DNA of 64,000 nucleotides from Pseudoduganella ginsengisoli (lineage in GTDB: Bacteria > Pseudomonadota > Gammaproteobacteria > Burkholderiales > Burkholderiaceae_D). The notes beneath the pieces are model-generated. The model made no database searches. It saw only the letters and a program-made list of their open reading frames with translations, and was not told the origin of the DNA. The stretch spans positions 310,001 through 374,000 of the forward strand of contig NZ_WNLA01000002.1 of the NCBI RefSeq assembly GCF_009720865.1, read 5' to 3'. How positions within the stretch are numbered: the first letter of the stretch is position 1; every line of letters starts with the position of its first letter. Made by a program: the position numbers and the translations under genes. This document shows positions 19,358 through 29,248 of this stretch, one piece after another.

Positions 19358-20776
19358 ATGAACATGAAAAAAATCGTCGTCAAATTCGGGGGCTCCAACC
19401 TGCGGCGCCCTGAAGACATCGACCGCGTGGCCGGTGTCGTACAAACCTATAACCGCCCCCTCGTGCTGGTGGTTTCCGCCTTTTATGGCATCACGAATGC
19501 ACTGATCGAATGCGTACAGGCGGCCCGCAAAGGCGCCGGCACCATCTCGGCGCTGGAAGAAAGCCAGGATTACACGCTGTCGCTGCGCGCGCTGAAAAAG
19601 GAAATCCTGGAAGCAAACATCAAAGACCCGGCGCAGCGCGCCAAAACCGAGGCGGCGCTCAATGCCCGCCTGGACCAGCTGACGCGCTACCTGACCGGTA
19701 TCCATTACATCGGCGACGTGCCGGATTTCGTCAATGACGCCATCCTCAGTTATGGCGAGCGTTTATCGAGCCTGTTGCTGGCGGACGTGCTGCAAAGCCG
19801 CGGCATCAATGCCCGCGAAGCGCTGCCGGAAGATATCGGCCTCGTGTCCGATGGCGTATTTGGCAATGCCGCGTGCGATTTCGACGCCAGCACGGGGCCC
19901 GTGGCCAAGGCACTGGCGGGCGATGGCGTGATCGTCGTGCCGGGCTTTTATGGCGTCAGCCGCGAAGGCAAGCCGACCTTGTTCGGCCGCGGCGGCTCTG
20001 ATTATTCCGCCGCATCGATTGCCCGCTGCATTGGTGCGGAATCGCTGGACGTGTGGAAGGACGTCGATGGTTTCCTCAGCGCCGATCCGGGCGCTGTCAG
20101 CGCGCCTCAGCCGATCGCCCGCCTGCACTATCTGGAAGCGGCGGAACTGTCGTACTTCGGCGCGAAAATCCTGCACCCGCGCACGGTCGAACCGTTGTTC
20201 GACCAGGGCATCCCGATCCGCATCCTCAACATCACGAAGCCGGAGCTGGGACTGCATCCATTTACCGTCATCGATGCGGAACGCACGGTCACGCACGACG
20301 TGGTGAAAAGCGTATCGTCCAGCGATGACGTGGCAATCCTGAAGCTGCATGGGCCGGGCGTGGGCTTCAAGCCCGGTATCCTGGCGGAAGTCACGTCCGC
20401 GCTGGACCGCAGCGGCATCAATATCAAGAGCGTGCTGACGGCGCAGACGGCGATTAACGTGCTGCTGGCGCGCGGCCACCTCGACGCCGCATATGAGGCC
20501 GTGGCCGGGCACCATATTCCCGGCGTCGTTGAAGTCAGCCGCAATGATGCGGTGGCCATAGTCGCCGTGGTGGGCGACGGCGTGCTCGATGCGTCGAATG
20601 TGGGCAGCGCGATTGCCAGCCGGGCGCTGTCGGCTGCGCTGGCGGGCGGCGTGCGCGTGACGCTGGCGGCGGCAGGCGCCAGCGAAGTGGCGGCCTACAT
20701 GCTGGTGGACCGCCGCGACCGCAAGCTGGCGCTGCAGGCGATCCATGACCATTTCTTTGGAGACGGCAAGCAGTAA
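19358..20776 (+). CDS. Aspartate kinase, long (about 470-residue) type
   Basis: 472 residues from the ATG at 19358 (an alternative ATG lies two codons later). The amino-acid kinase domain shows KFGGSNL (residues 8-14), the substrate loop FGRGGSDYSAASIARCIG near 210 and DVWKDVDGFLSADP near 230. Two ACT domains follow (ILKLHGPGVGFKPGILAEVT and the last 70 residues), which in this family bind lysine, threonine or methionine as feedback inhibitors. It phosphorylates aspartate for lysine, threonine, methionine and diaminopimelate synthesis. Betaproteobacteria normally carry a shorter LysC of about 410 residues with a tandem start; this longer type, placed among catabolic genes, is probably a second isozyme. 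Confidence 0.92.
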   Translation: MNMKKIVVKFGGSNLRRPEDIDRVAGVVQTYNRPLVLVVSAFYGITNALIECVQAARKGAGTISALEESQDYTLSLRALKKEILEANIKDPAQRAKTEAALNARLDQLTRYLTGIHYIGDVPDFVNDAILSYGERLSSLLLADVLQSRGINAREALPEDIGLVSDGVFGNAACDFDASTGPVAKALAGDGVIVVPGFYGVSREGKPTLFGRGGSDYSAASIARCIGAESLDVWKDVDGFLSADPGAVSAPQPIARLHYLEAAELSYFGAKILHPRTVEPLFDQGIPIRILNITKPELGLHPFTVIDAERTVTHDVVKSVSSSDDVAILKLHGPGVGFKPGILAEVTSALDRSGINIKSVLTAQTAINVLLARGHLDAAYEAVAGHHIPGVVEVSRNDAVAIVAVVGDGVLDASNVGSAIASRALSAALAGGVRVTLAAAGASEVAAYMLVDRRDRKLALQAIHDHFFGDGKQ

Positions 20777-20788
20777 CGCGGCAGGCAT

Positions 20789-20806
20789 GGGAGGGCATGC
20801 CCTCCC
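20789..20806. terminator. Perfect palindrome at a convergent gene junction (possible bidirectional terminator)
   Basis: GGGAGGGCATGCCCTCCC is an 18-bp exact palindrome in the 38-base gap between the convergent aspartokinase and etfA stops. A closely related palindrome occurs at 50466-50485 in the same kind of place. No T run adjoins it. Confidence 0.5.
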
Positions 20807-20814
20807 CGCCCCGC

Positions 20815-21744
20815 TTACAGGCTTGCAGCCAGTTCCGGCAACACCTCGAACAAGTCGCCGACGATGCCATAATCGGCAACGGCAAAGATCGGGGCTTCGG
20901 GGTCCTTGTTGATGGCGACGATGGTTTTCGAATCTTTCATGCCCGCCAAATGCTGGATCGCACCGGAAATGCCGACCGCGATATACAGTTGCGGCGCAAC
21001 GATCTTGCCGGTTTGCCCCACTTGCCAGTCATTGGGCACGTAACCCGCATCCACTGCCGCCCGCGACGCCCCCATGGCAGCGCCCAGTTTATCAGCCACC
21101 GGTTCCAGCAGCTTGAAAGCATCGCCGGAGCCCATGCCACGTCCACCGGACACGATGACCTTCGCAGCAGTCAATTCCGGCCGGTCCGACTTCGCCAATG
21201 CACGCCGGACAAACGCCGACTTGCCGACATCCGCCACGGCCGCCACGGTTTCCACCTGTGCCACGCCACCGGCCGCAGCCGCCGCATCGAAGCCGGTTGT
21301 CCGCACGGTAATGACTTTTACGCGATCCGGCGACTGCACGGTGGCAATCGCGTTTCCCGCATAAACAGGCCGCTCAAATGTATCGGCACTGACGACCTTC
21401 GTGATGTCCGATATTTGCGCCACATCGAGCCGCGCCGCCACGCGGGGCAAGATGTTTTTGCCATACGCTGTCGCAGGGGCCAGGATATGCGCATACCCGC
21501 CCGCCACAGCCAGCACTTGCTCCGCCACGTTTTCCGCCAGGCCGTCCGCAAAATGCCCGGCATCGGCAAGCAAGACTTTAGCGACACCTGCGACCTGTGC
21601 AGCTTGTGCCGCAGCTCCTCCGGCATCCGAACCAGCCACCAGCACGTGCACGCCGCCGCCGCATTGCAGCGCCGCTGTCACCGCATGCTGCGTGCTGGCT
21701 TTCAAGCCCGCGTTGTCATGTTCTGCAATAACCAATGCAACCAT
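20815..21744 (-). CDS. etfA: Electron transfer flavoprotein, alpha subunit
   Basis: 309 residues from the ATG at 21744, which has AAAGGAAAAACG upstream. It matches EtfA/FixB: N-terminal [11 protein letters not shown], the central alpha/beta domain, and the C-terminal FAD-binding block with [12 protein letters not shown] (near 194-205) and [28 protein letters not shown] sequence. With EtfB it carries electrons from acyl-CoA dehydrogenases to ETF-ubiquinone oxidoreductase. It is the last gene of the valine-degradation operon, 11 bases after etfB, so it is probably dedicated to, or co-induced with, the isobutyryl-CoA dehydrogenase encoded upstream. Cytosolic. Confidence 0.95.
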   Translation of the reverse strand: MVALVIAEHDNAGLKASTQHAVTAALQCGGGVHVLVAGSDAGGAAAQAAQVAGVAKVLLADAGHFADGLAENVAEQVLAVAGGYAHILAPATAYGKNILPRVAARLDVAQISDITKVVSADTFERPVYAGNAIATVQSPDRVKVITVRTTGFDAAAAAGGVAQVETVAAVADVGKSAFVRRALAKSDRPELTAAKVIVSGGRGMGSGDAFKLLEPVADKLGAAMGASRAAVDAGYVPNDWQVGQTGKIVAPQLYIAVGISGAIQHLAGMKDSKTIVAINKDPEAPIFAVADYGIVGDLFEVLPELAASL

Positions 21745-21755
21745 CGTTTTTCCTT

Positions 21756-22505
21756 TCAAATCACCTTGGCTTCCGTGCGCAGCTTGGCCAGCAAGGCTGC
21801 CACGTCCGGCACCTTGACGCCCGCCGAACGCTTGGCGGGTTCCGTCACCTTCACGGTTTTCAGGCGCGGCGCCACATCGATGCCCAGCGCTTCCGGCGTG
21901 ACCGTTTCCAGCGGCTTTTTCTTGGCCTTCATAATGTTTGGCAGCGTCACGTAGCGTGGCTCATTGAGCCGCAAATCGGCTGTAATGACGGCGGGCAGCG
22001 CCAGCGACAGGGTTTCCAGGCCGCCGTCGATTTCACGGGTAACGATAGCTCTGCCTCCCTCCAGCAAGATGTTCGACGCAAACGTGGCTTGCGGCCAGCC
22101 CAGCAGACTTGCCAGCATCTGGCCGGTCTGGTTGGCGTCATCGTCGATTGCCTGCTTGCCAAGGATGATCAATTGCGGCTGTTCCTTGTCCGCCAGCGCC
22201 TTCAACAGCTTGGCCACTGCCAGCGGTTCCAGCTCGGCCGCTGTCTCCACGAGGATGCCCCGGTCCGCGCCGATCGCCATGCCGGTGCGCAGGGTTTCCT
22301 GGCACTGCGCCACGCCGCACGATATGGCCACGACTTCCGCTGCCTCGCCCGTCTCCTTCAAACGGACGGCTTCTTCCAGCGCGATTTCATCAAACGGGTT
22401 CATGGCCATTTTTACATTGGCGAGGTCCACACCCGAACCATCGGCTTTTACCCGCACCTTGACGTTGAAATCCACCACGCGCTTGACTGGTACCAGAACT
22501 TTCAT
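21756..22505 (-). CDS. etfB: Electron transfer flavoprotein, beta subunit
   Basis: 249 residues, starting [20 protein letters not shown], the classic EtfB N-terminus. The ATG at 22505 is preferred; a GTG two codons earlier overlaps the stop of the preceding gene and could allow coupling. Residues [20 protein letters not shown] and [20 protein letters not shown] (near 118-137) are family signatures, and the C-terminal recognition region [13 protein letters not shown] (near 194) contains the loop that docks to dehydrogenases. It forms the ETF heterodimer with the downstream alpha subunit. Its place behind five valine-pathway genes points to electron transfer from isobutyryl-CoA oxidation. Confidence 0.95.
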   Translation of the reverse strand: MKVLVPVKRVVDFNVKVRVKADGSGVDLANVKMAMNPFDEIALEEAVRLKETGEAAEVVAISCGVAQCQETLRTGMAIGADRGILVETAAELEPLAVAKLLKALADKEQPQLIILGKQAIDDDANQTGQMLASLLGWPQATFASNILLEGGRAIVTREIDGGLETLSLALPAVITADLRLNEPRYVTLPNIMKAKKKPLETVTPEALGIDVAPRLKTVKVTEPAKRSAGVKVPDVAALLAKLRTEAKVI

Positions 22506-22507
22506 CT

Positions 22508-23395
22508 TCACGCCTTCTTCAGCAAATCAAGAATGCTGGAAAAGTCCAGCGCCCCCGCGCCCCGCGTGCTGTGCAGCGCATACAGGTTGCGCGCCAGTTC
22601 GCCCAGCGGCACCGGGGATTTTGCGTTCATTGCCGCTTCCGCCGCCAGCCCCAGGTCTTTCAGCATCAAGTCCACGCCAAAGCCGCCGCTGTAGCCGCGC
22701 GACGCCGGCACGTTATCCATGACGCCTGGCACCGGGTTATACAGTTCCAGCACCCAGTTGCGGCCAGAACTTTTGACCATGATGTCAGACAGCACGCGGG
22801 GATCGAGGCCGTTGGCCATGCCCAGTGCCAGCGCTTCGGCCGTCCCTGCCATCAGGATCCCCAGCAGCATGTTGTTGCACACCTTGGCGCTCTGGCCCGC
22901 GCCATGCGCGCCCGCATGGAAGATATTGCGGCCCATGGCCAGCAGCACGCCACGGGCCTTTTCCAGCACATCGGCCGGGCCACCCACCATGAACGTCAAG
23001 GTACCGGCTTGCGCGCCGCCCGTGCCGCCGGATACCGGCGCGTCCAGCATCTCCATCCCCGACACTTGCGCAGCTTCCGCTACTGCAATGGCCGATTGCG
23101 CGGCAATCGTGCTGCAATCGATGATCAGCGCACCGGGGCGCAATGCGCCGATGACGCCATCGCGGCCAAGGTACAGCTGCTCCACGTGGCGGCTGGCCGG
23201 CAGCATGGAAATCACGGTGTCCGCGCCCTCCACTGCCGCGCGGGCCGACGGCGCCACGCTCGCGCCCGCGTCGCCCAGCGTTTTCAGCGCCGCAGCCGAC
23301 AAGTCAAACACCGTCAGCGCATGGCCGGCTTTCACCAGGTTCAACGCCATCGGGCCACCCATGTTGCCCAAGCCAATAAATGCGATATTGCTCAT
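22508..23395 (-). CDS. mmsB: 3-hydroxyisobutyrate dehydrogenase
   Basis: 295 residues from the ATG at 23395 (CAGGAGACAAA upstream). The NAD-binding loop [13 protein letters not shown] lies at residues 4-16, the substrate-binding motif [16 protein letters not shown] near 116-131 and the catalytic Lys in GQSAKVCNN near 168. It oxidises 3-hydroxyisobutyrate to methylmalonate semialdehyde, the step between the HIB-CoA hydrolase and MmsA encoded in the same operon. It lies 15 bases after the hydrolase gene and its stop nearly abuts etfB. Confidence 0.95.
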   Translation of the reverse strand: MSNIAFIGLGNMGGPMALNLVKAGHALTVFDLSAAALKTLGDAGASVAPSARAAVEGADTVISMLPASRHVEQLYLGRDGVIGALRPGALIIDCSTIAAQSAIAVAEAAQVSGMEMLDAPVSGGTGGAQAGTLTFMVGGPADVLEKARGVLLAMGRNIFHAGAHGAGQSAKVCNNMLLGILMAGTAEALALGMANGLDPRVLSDIMVKSSGRNWVLELYNPVPGVMDNVPASRGYSGGFGVDLMLKDLGLAAEAAMNAKSPVPLGELARNLYALHSTRGAGALDFSSILDLLKKA

Positions 23396-23410
23396 TTTGT
23401 CTCCTGTCAT

Positions 23411-24562
23411 TCAAAGGTCTGCCAGCGGGTGCTGTTGCACGCTCCACGGGCTGTCGAGGAAAGCCGCGCTGCTGCCGGCCGGCTGCCAGCGCGGCGACAT
23501 GTCCTTGTCGATCAACAGCGCACGGATGCCTTCCGCGAAATCGCCCTGCGCCGCGCAATGCAGCGCCACGCCATATTCAAGGCGGAAGACATCGGCCAGC
23601 GATAAATGTCTGGCCGCCTCCAGCATGCGCCAGGCCAGCCGCAAGGCGCCGGGCGATGCGCGTTTGCTCGATGCGGCAGCCTTGGCCAGCCAGGGATTGT
23701 TGGTTTCCAGCGCGGCCAGCGCATCCAGCGCTTCTTCCACCGTATCGCGGCCGCACAGGTTATCTATCAAGTCCTGGTGCTGGCGCAATGGACCCGCCTG
23801 CGTCCAGCCATAGTCGCCGTGGCGCGCTTCGGCCCGGCGCAGTACATAGCCTGCCAGTGCATGGTTGGCCTCGCAATTTTCACTCCACGGCTGGATCAGC
23901 AGTGCTTCCAATACGTCGGCCTTGACGGCATGGGGCAGCACGTAATCCGCAAGACCCGCGTAGCGGGCGTCGGCCGCTTCAAAGCTGGCGCCCGTCAGCG
24001 CAAGGAAGCGCCCCGCATGCCCGGGCATGCGGTTCAGGAACCACGACCCGCCCACGTCCGGGAACAGCCCGATCCCCGCTTCCGGCATGGCCATGCGCGT
24101 TTTTTCCGTGGCGACGCGGTGGCTTGCGCCCGCCATCAATCCGATGCCGCCGCCCATGACGATGCCATGGCCCCAGCACAGGATGGGCTTTTTATACGTA
24201 TGGATCTGGTAATCGAGCCGGTATTCGCGCTCGAAGAACGCATTCGCATAGTCATTGCCCAGCACGTTGCCATTTTGGGCAGAAGCATGGTGCGCCTGCA
24301 TGGTGCGGTGCAGGTTTTGCAAATCGCCGCCCGCGCAAAACGCCTTGCTGCCTGCGCCCTGCATGACAACCATCGCTACGCGGTCATCCATCGCCCATGC
24401 CGTCAAATGCTGCGCCAGCAAGGCAATCATCGGCAGCGATACGGCGTTCAGGTTTTTTTCCGCGTTCAGGGTCAGCACGCCGATCAGGCGGCCATTCGCC
24501 GCCGCCAGCGTTTCCGCCAATACCGGCGTGCTTTCCCGTTGCATGTCGTTCGAACCGTCCAT
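23411..24562 (-). CDS. 3-hydroxyisobutyryl-CoA hydrolase (enoyl-CoA hydratase/isomerase superfamily)
   Basis: 383 residues from the ATG at 24562, which overlaps the preceding stop (TGATG) and has TGGAGGAACAG upstream. The crotonase fold is shown by AFCAGGDLQNLH (oxyanion hole, near 70), GIVMGGGIGLMAGASHRVAT and AMPEAGIGLFPDVGGSWFLN (near 155-174); the last block and the overall length separate HIB-CoA hydrolases from ordinary hydratases of about 260 residues. It frees 3-hydroxyisobutyrate from CoA in valine breakdown. The five gene products around it form one continuous pathway. Confidence 0.93.
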   Translation of the reverse strand: MDGSNDMQRESTPVLAETLAAANGRLIGVLTLNAEKNLNAVSLPMIALLAQHLTAWAMDDRVAMVVMQGAGSKAFCAGGDLQNLHRTMQAHHASAQNGNVLGNDYANAFFEREYRLDYQIHTYKKPILCWGHGIVMGGGIGLMAGASHRVATEKTRMAMPEAGIGLFPDVGGSWFLNRMPGHAGRFLALTGASFEAADARYAGLADYVLPHAVKADVLEALLIQPWSENCEANHALAGYVLRRAEARHGDYGWTQAGPLRQHQDLIDNLCGRDTVEEALDALAALETNNPWLAKAAASSKRASPGALRLAWRMLEAARHLSLADVFRLEYGVALHCAAQGDFAEGIRALLIDKDMSPRWQPAGSSAAFLDSPWSVQQHPLADL

Positions 24563-25344
24563 CAGCTGTTCCTCCAGTTTGCCGCGCGTTTTTCCAGGAA
24601 TGCCTGCACGCCTTCTTTCTGGTCGTCCGTATCGAACAAGTCGACAAACATTTCCCGCTCCACCGGCAGCCACTGGGCAGGCGCTTCCTGGCGGGCGCCC
24701 TGGATCAGCTTCTTGCAGGCAGCCACGCTGGTCGGGCTTTGCTTTTCCGCCGACCTGGCCAGCGCCAGCGCTGCCGCCAGCGCTTCGCCTTTCGGCACCA
24801 CTTGCTCCACCAGGCCGATACGCAGCGCTGTCTCCGCGTCAACCCGTTCGCCGCACAGCACCATGCGCTTGGCCCAGCCTTCGCCCACCAGCCACGCGAG
24901 GTTTTGTGTGCCGCCCGCGCATGGCAGCAAACCAACCGCCGCTTCCGGCAGCGCCATTTGCGCATGGCTTTCCGCAATGCGGAGATCGCAAGCCAGCGCG
25001 CATTCCAGGCCGCCGCCCATCGCATAGCCATTGATGGCGGCAATCGACACGCCACGGAAACGCGCCAAGGTCTCGAATGCCTCGCCAAAGCGGCGCGCCA
25101 TCGTGCGGGCCATGGCCTTGTCGCCGTCAGCAAACACTTTCAAGTCAGCGCCGGCGGAAAAGAATTTCTCGCCCTGTCCCGTCACCACGAGGCTGTAGAT
25201 TTCCCGGTTGCCGTTTAAATCGTTGACGAGCCGGGTCAGCGCAGCCAGGCTTTCCGCCGTCCACGTATGGGCCGGCGGATTATTCAACGTGACAATGGCG
25301 GTATGGCCCGTGATTTCGACCTGTAAATTCGTATAACTGTTCAT
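24562..25344 (-). CDS. Enoyl-CoA hydratase (methacrylyl-CoA hydration step)
   Basis: 260 residues from the ATG at 25344, overlapping the dehydrogenase stop (TGATG) with GAGGAG upstream. Oxyanion-hole residues lie in FFSAGADLKVF (near 64) and GYAMGGGLECALACDLRIAE (near 106), and both catalytic glutamates of the crotonase family are present (GGGLE and LPEAAVG). In this operon it most likely hydrates methacrylyl-CoA to 3-hydroxyisobutyryl-CoA. Generic beta-oxidation activity is also possible. Confidence 0.93.
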   Translation of the reverse strand: MNSYTNLQVEITGHTAIVTLNNPPAHTWTAESLAALTRLVNDLNGNREIYSLVVTGQGEKFFSAGADLKVFADGDKAMARTMARRFGEAFETLARFRGVSIAAINGYAMGGGLECALACDLRIAESHAQMALPEAAVGLLPCAGGTQNLAWLVGEGWAKRMVLCGERVDAETALRIGLVEQVVPKGEALAAALALARSAEKQSPTSVAACKKLIQGARQEAPAQWLPVEREMFVDLFDTDDQKEGVQAFLEKRAANWRNS

Positions 25345-26504
25345 CAACGCAACTCCTCAGTGCCAGGTTGTTCGAGTAAATGGCGCGCGACAATGACGCG
25401 CATGATTTCATTGGTGCCTTCCAGGATCTGGTGCACGCGCACGTCGCGCAGGTAGCGCTCCAGCGGGTATTCGCGGATATAGCCATTGCCGCCATGGATT
25501 TGCAGCGCCTGGTTGCATACCTTGAAGCCGATATCCGTCGCCAGCCGCTTCGCCATCGCGCAATACACGCTGGCATTGGGCGCTTTCGCATCCAGCTTCG
25601 ATGCCGCCAGCCGCACCATCTGGCGCGCGGCGACCAGTTCCGTTTGCATATCGGCCAGTTCGAATTGCAAGTGCTGGAAGGCCGACAGCCGGTTGCCGAA
25701 CTGGCGCCGCTCCGTCATATACGTGCGGGCCGCATTCAATGCCGCCTGCGCGGCGCCGACGGAACAGGTGGCAATGTTGATACGGCCGCCATCGAGCCCG
25801 CGCATGGCGATGCGGAAGCCCTCTCCCTCGCTGCCCAGCAAGTGATTGGCCGGAATACGCACGCCGTCAAAACTCACGACGCGCGTGGGCTGGCTGTTCC
25901 AGCCCATCTTGACTTCCTTGCGGCCATAGCTGATGCCCGGGGTATCAGCCGGCACGGCAAACGCGCTGATGCCTTTCGGTCCCGCATCGCCCGTGCGCGC
26001 CATCACGACCAGCAAGTCGGTGGAACCGGCCCCGGAAATAAAAGCCTTGTTGCCATCGAGCTGGTAATAGCCATCTTTCAGCACGGCGCGCATGGCCAGC
26101 GCGCCGGCGTCAGAGCCCGCACCCGGCTCCGTCAGGCAATACGAACCCAGTTTTTCTCCGCTGGCCAGCAGCGGCGCCCACTGTTCGCGCACTTCGTCAC
26201 CGGCCCACGTGGCCACCATCCAGCTGACCATGTTGTGGATCGTGATGTAGGCCGTGGTCGACGGGCAGGCTGCCGCCAGTTCTTCAAATACCAGCGCCGC
26301 ATCGAGCCGCGACAAACCGAGGCCGCCCATTTCATGCGGCGTGTACATGCCGCAAAAGCCCAGTTCCCCCGCCTTGCGGATGGTCTCCAGCGGGAATTCG
26401 CAGTCGGCGTCCCAGCGCGCCGCATGCGGCGCCATTTCTCCCGCGGCAAAATCGCGGGCGCTTTGCTGGAAGGCGCCCTGCACTTCGGACAGTTCGAAAT
26501 CCAT
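25344..26504 (-). CDS. Acyl-CoA dehydrogenase, probable isobutyryl-CoA dehydrogenase
   Basis: 386 residues, CGGGAGGCATC before the ATG. It has the three-domain acyl-CoA dehydrogenase pattern: YCLTEPGAGSDAGAL (near 122) and KAFISGAGSTDLLVVMARTG (near 152) contact FAD and substrate, RRQFGNRLSAFQHLQFELAD (near 270) forms the dimer region, and QILEGTNEIMRVIVAR (near 365-380) holds the catalytic Glu. FAD-linked oxidation of isobutyryl-CoA to methacrylyl-CoA is inferred from the operon; 2-methylbutyryl-CoA is a related possibility. Its electron acceptor is presumably the EtfBA pair encoded downstream. Confidence 0.94.
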   Translation of the reverse strand: MDFELSEVQGAFQQSARDFAAGEMAPHAARWDADCEFPLETIRKAGELGFCGMYTPHEMGGLGLSRLDAALVFEELAAACPSTTAYITIHNMVSWMVATWAGDEVREQWAPLLASGEKLGSYCLTEPGAGSDAGALAMRAVLKDGYYQLDGNKAFISGAGSTDLLVVMARTGDAGPKGISAFAVPADTPGISYGRKEVKMGWNSQPTRVVSFDGVRIPANHLLGSEGEGFRIAMRGLDGGRINIATCSVGAAQAALNAARTYMTERRQFGNRLSAFQHLQFELADMQTELVAARQMVRLAASKLDAKAPNASVYCAMAKRLATDIGFKVCNQALQIHGGNGYIREYPLERYLRDVRVHQILEGTNEIMRVIVARHLLEQPGTEELR

Positions 26505-26519
26505 GATGCCTCCCGATGA

Positions 26520-28025
26520 CTACTTCAGCGAAATCGTCGTGTTGACGCCGCCGGCCACGCTGCCATCTTCAAACCAGCGCGCCGTCACGGTCTTGGTCTG
26601 CGTGTAGAACAGGATCACTTGCTTGCCGTATGGCCCCAGGTCGCCCAGCTTCGATGCGCCGGAACCTGTGAACGAGAACAGCGGCACCGGAACTGGAATC
26701 GGCACGTTGATGCCGATCTGGCCTGCTTCCACTTCTTCCTGGAACTTGCGCGCCGCCGCGCCGGATTGCGTGAAGATGGCCGTGCCATTGCCATTCGGGT
26801 TGCCGTTGATGAAGGCGACGGCTTCATCCAGCGTGGCAGCGGAGACCAGCGCCAGCACGGGGCCAAAGATTTCTTCGTCATAGATGTCCATGCCGGGCTT
26901 CACTCCGGAGAAAATCGTCGGCCCCACGAAATTGCCGCTGGCATAGCCCGGCACGTCAGGCTGGCGGCCGTCCAGTTCCAGCTTCGCGCCCTGTTCTATG
27001 CCCTGGCCGATCAGGCGTTCCACGCGCGACTTCGCCGCGCACGAAATCAGCGGGCCGATGTCCGTGCCCGGCTCCGCGCCGCCGCTGATTTTCATGGCGC
27101 GGGCTTTTTGCACCAGCTCGGGAATCCAGCTGTTGGCTTCCCCCACCAGCACCACGACGGACAACGCCATGCAGCGCTGGCCGGCCGCGCCAAATGCGGC
27201 GCCCAGCACATTGTTCAGCGCCTGGTCCTTGTTGGCGTCCGGCAGCACGATGGCATGGTTTTTAGCGCCCATCATGCACTGCACGCGCTTGCCGGCCAGC
27301 GACGCGCGCTGGTACACGTGCGTGCCGACGCGGGTGGAGCCGACAAACGACACGGCCCTGATGTCCGGGTGGTCGCAGATGGCGTTGACCGCCGCTTCGC
27401 CGCCATGGATCACGTTCAGCACACCGGCCGGAATACCGGCTTGCAGCGCCAGCTCCACCAGGCGCATGGTGACCATCGGGTCTTGCTCGGAAGGCTTCAG
27501 CACAAAGGTGTTGCCGCACGCGATCGCCATCGGGAACATCCACAGCGGGATCATGGCGGGGAAATTGAACGGCGTGATACCCGCGCACACGCCGATGGCT
27601 TGCTGCACCGTGTACGTGTCCACGCCGGACGCCACGTTGCTGGCCATCTCGCCCATTTGCAGGGTGCCGATATTGGCCGCGTGTTCCACCACTTCCAGGC
27701 CGCGGAAGATATCGCCTTCCGCGTCCAGCAAGGTCTTGCCCTGCTCCGCCGTCAGCAGCGCGGCAAGTTCTTTCATGTTTTCGCGGATCAGTTGCTGGTA
27801 CTTCAGGAAGATGCGGGCGCGGGCGCCGATCGGCGTGCGGCGCCACGTCTTAAAGGCGCTCTTGGCGGCTGCCACGGCGGCATTGATTTCCGCCGTGGTG
27901 GCCAACGGCACGCGCGCCAGCACTTGCTGCGTGGCGGGATTGACCACGTCGCGCCACTCGGTGGCGGTCGACTCGATGAATTCGCCGTTGATCAGCAATT
28001 TAACGGTAGGGATGGCAGTGCTCAT
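26520..28025 (-). CDS. mmsA: Methylmalonate-semialdehyde dehydrogenase (CoA-acylating), valine operon copy
   Basis: 501 residues from the ATG at 28025 with ACAGGAGACCAC upstream. It matches the MmsA class of aldehyde dehydrogenases: [20 protein letters not shown] near 145, [12 protein letters not shown], the cofactor loop and the catalytic Cys in GQRCMALS near 284. It converts methylmalonate semialdehyde plus CoA and NAD to propionyl-CoA and CO2. It is the first gene of the leftward valine operon and is divergent from an AraC-family regulator, as mmsA is from mmsR in Pseudomonas. A second MmsA gene lies at 32447-33955. Confidence 0.95.
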   Translation of the reverse strand: MSTAIPTVKLLINGEFIESTATEWRDVVNPATQQVLARVPLATTAEINAAVAAAKSAFKTWRRTPIGARARIFLKYQQLIRENMKELAALLTAEQGKTLLDAEGDIFRGLEVVEHAANIGTLQMGEMASNVASGVDTYTVQQAIGVCAGITPFNFPAMIPLWMFPMAIACGNTFVLKPSEQDPMVTMRLVELALQAGIPAGVLNVIHGGEAAVNAICDHPDIRAVSFVGSTRVGTHVYQRASLAGKRVQCMMGAKNHAIVLPDANKDQALNNVLGAAFGAAGQRCMALSVVVLVGEANSWIPELVQKARAMKISGGAEPGTDIGPLISCAAKSRVERLIGQGIEQGAKLELDGRQPDVPGYASGNFVGPTIFSGVKPGMDIYDEEIFGPVLALVSAATLDEAVAFINGNPNGNGTAIFTQSGAAARKFQEEVEAGQIGINVPIPVPVPLFSFTGSGASKLGDLGPYGKQVILFYTQTKTVTARWFEDGSVAGGVNTTISLK

Positions 28026-28136
28026 GTGGTCTCCTGTCGGTGTGGTGAGTGTGGTGGGGATGGAAAACAGAATACGCACGACACTGCGCCACGCCTATGC
28101 CGGAAACAATCAAACTTGCTGCGAGAATTTGCCACT

Positions 28137-28165
28137 TTGCCGAAGCTGAGCCAACTGTTTATACT
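28137..28165 (+). promoter_or_regulatory. Candidate promoter of the AraC-family regulator gene
   Basis: TTGCCG (28137-28142) and TATACT (28160-28165) are separated by 17 bases and match the sigma-70 boxes at four and five positions. They lie about 70 bases upstream of the regulator start in the mmsA intergenic region. Confidence 0.45.
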
Positions 28166-28186
28166 GAATGCACCGCACCTTACAGC

Positions 28187-28201
28187 CCTTATGGCATAAG
28201 G
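28187..28201. promoter_or_regulatory. Palindrome CCTTATGGCATAAGG between mmsA and its regulator
   Basis: Two perfect 7-base arms (CCTTATG / CATAAGG) meet around a single central G, 30 bases before the AraC-type gene and just after its candidate promoter. It could be an operator for autoregulation or for a second regulator, or a hairpin in the leader RNA. Confidence 0.5.
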
Positions 28202-28231
28202 CTTACTTTGCTCTTCGGTAAAATTACTTTC

Positions 28232-29245
28232 ATGGAAAAAGGCAGCGTCTCCGTCTACTTTGTACAGTCGGCACTGGATTCCTTGCGCGTGCGCGGCATC
28301 GATGCGGAGGCGCTATTGCTGGATGCGGGCATTGCGCCGGCCACCGTGCAGTCACCGCATGGGCGGGTGACGCCGGAGAGCTTCAGCAAGCTGTGGCTGG
28401 CCGTGGCGGCGGCGCTCGATGATGAATTATTCGGCCAGGACAGCCGCCGCATGAAGGTCGGCAGCTTTGCCATGCTGGCCTACATGCTGACCGATTGTGC
28501 GACCCTTGGCGACGCCTTGAAACGCATGGCGCGCTTTTTCAATTTGCTGCTCGATGATTTTCACTGTGCGCTGGAAGTCCAAGGCAGTGAAGCGCTGCTG
28601 ACGATCCGCCCGGCAGGACAGCATGATGCGCCGCGCGTGTTTGGCTTTGAAACCCTGCTGATGCTGCAGCACGGCCTGGCATGCTGGCTGGTGGGCCGCC
28701 GCATTCCCGTGCTCGCGGCAGCATTCTGCTATGCGGAAGCGCCCCGCAGCGCGGAATACCACCGCATGTATTCGGAAAACCTGCGCTTCGGCGAAGGTGC
28801 GACGGCGCTGCATTTTTCCCGCGCGCTGCTGGAACTGCCTGTCATCCGCAGCCAGCAGGACGCGCGCGCTTTCGTCCGCAAGGCGCCCGGCAACATCGTC
28901 ATCAAATACAAGAATACGGATGGCCTGGCGGCGCAAATCCGGCGCCGCCTGCGCGCGTCCAGCGCCGCCGACTGGGCCGGATTCGACGACGTGGCAGCGC
29001 AATTAAAGATGACGCCGGCCACCTTGCGCCGCCGCCTCGATGATGAAGGCCAGACGTTCCAGCTGATCAAAGACCAGCTGCGGCGCGATATGGCGGTGGA
29101 CTTGCTGAGCCATTCAACGCGCAGCGTGGCCGACATTGCCGTCCAACTGGGTTTTGCGGAGCCCAGCGCCTTCCACCGGGCTTTCAAGAAATGGACGGGC
29201 GCCAATCCTGGCCAGTACCGCCTGCAAGGTACCGGCCAGGGCTGA
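28232..29245 (+). CDS. AraC-family transcriptional regulator (MmsR-like position)
   Basis: 337 residues. The start at 28232 (MEKGSVSVYFVQSALDSLR) gives the standard N-terminus of AraC regulators with an arabinose-binding-like domain of the OruR type; no strong ribosome site is visible and a longer frame upstream lacks family similarity. The C-terminal about 100 residues hold the two helix-turn-helix units: DDVAAQLKMTPATLRRRLDD and SVADIAVQLGFAEPSAFHRAFKKWTG. Divergence from mmsA suggests that it activates the valine-degradation operon. Its stop lies 3 bases from the stop of the convergent acyl-CoA synthetase. Confidence 0.92.
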   Translation: MEKGSVSVYFVQSALDSLRVRGIDAEALLLDAGIAPATVQSPHGRVTPESFSKLWLAVAAALDDELFGQDSRRMKVGSFAMLAYMLTDCATLGDALKRMARFFNLLLDDFHCALEVQGSEALLTIRPAGQHDAPRVFGFETLLMLQHGLACWLVGRRIPVLAAAFCYAEAPRSAEYHRMYSENLRFGEGATALHFSRALLELPVIRSQQDARAFVRKAPGNIVIKYKNTDGLAAQIRRRLRASSAADWAGFDDVAAQLKMTPATLRRRLDDEGQTFQLIKDQLRRDMAVDLLSHSTRSVADIAVQLGFAEPSAFHRAFKKWTGANPGQYRLQGTGQG

Positions 29246-29248
29246 CCT

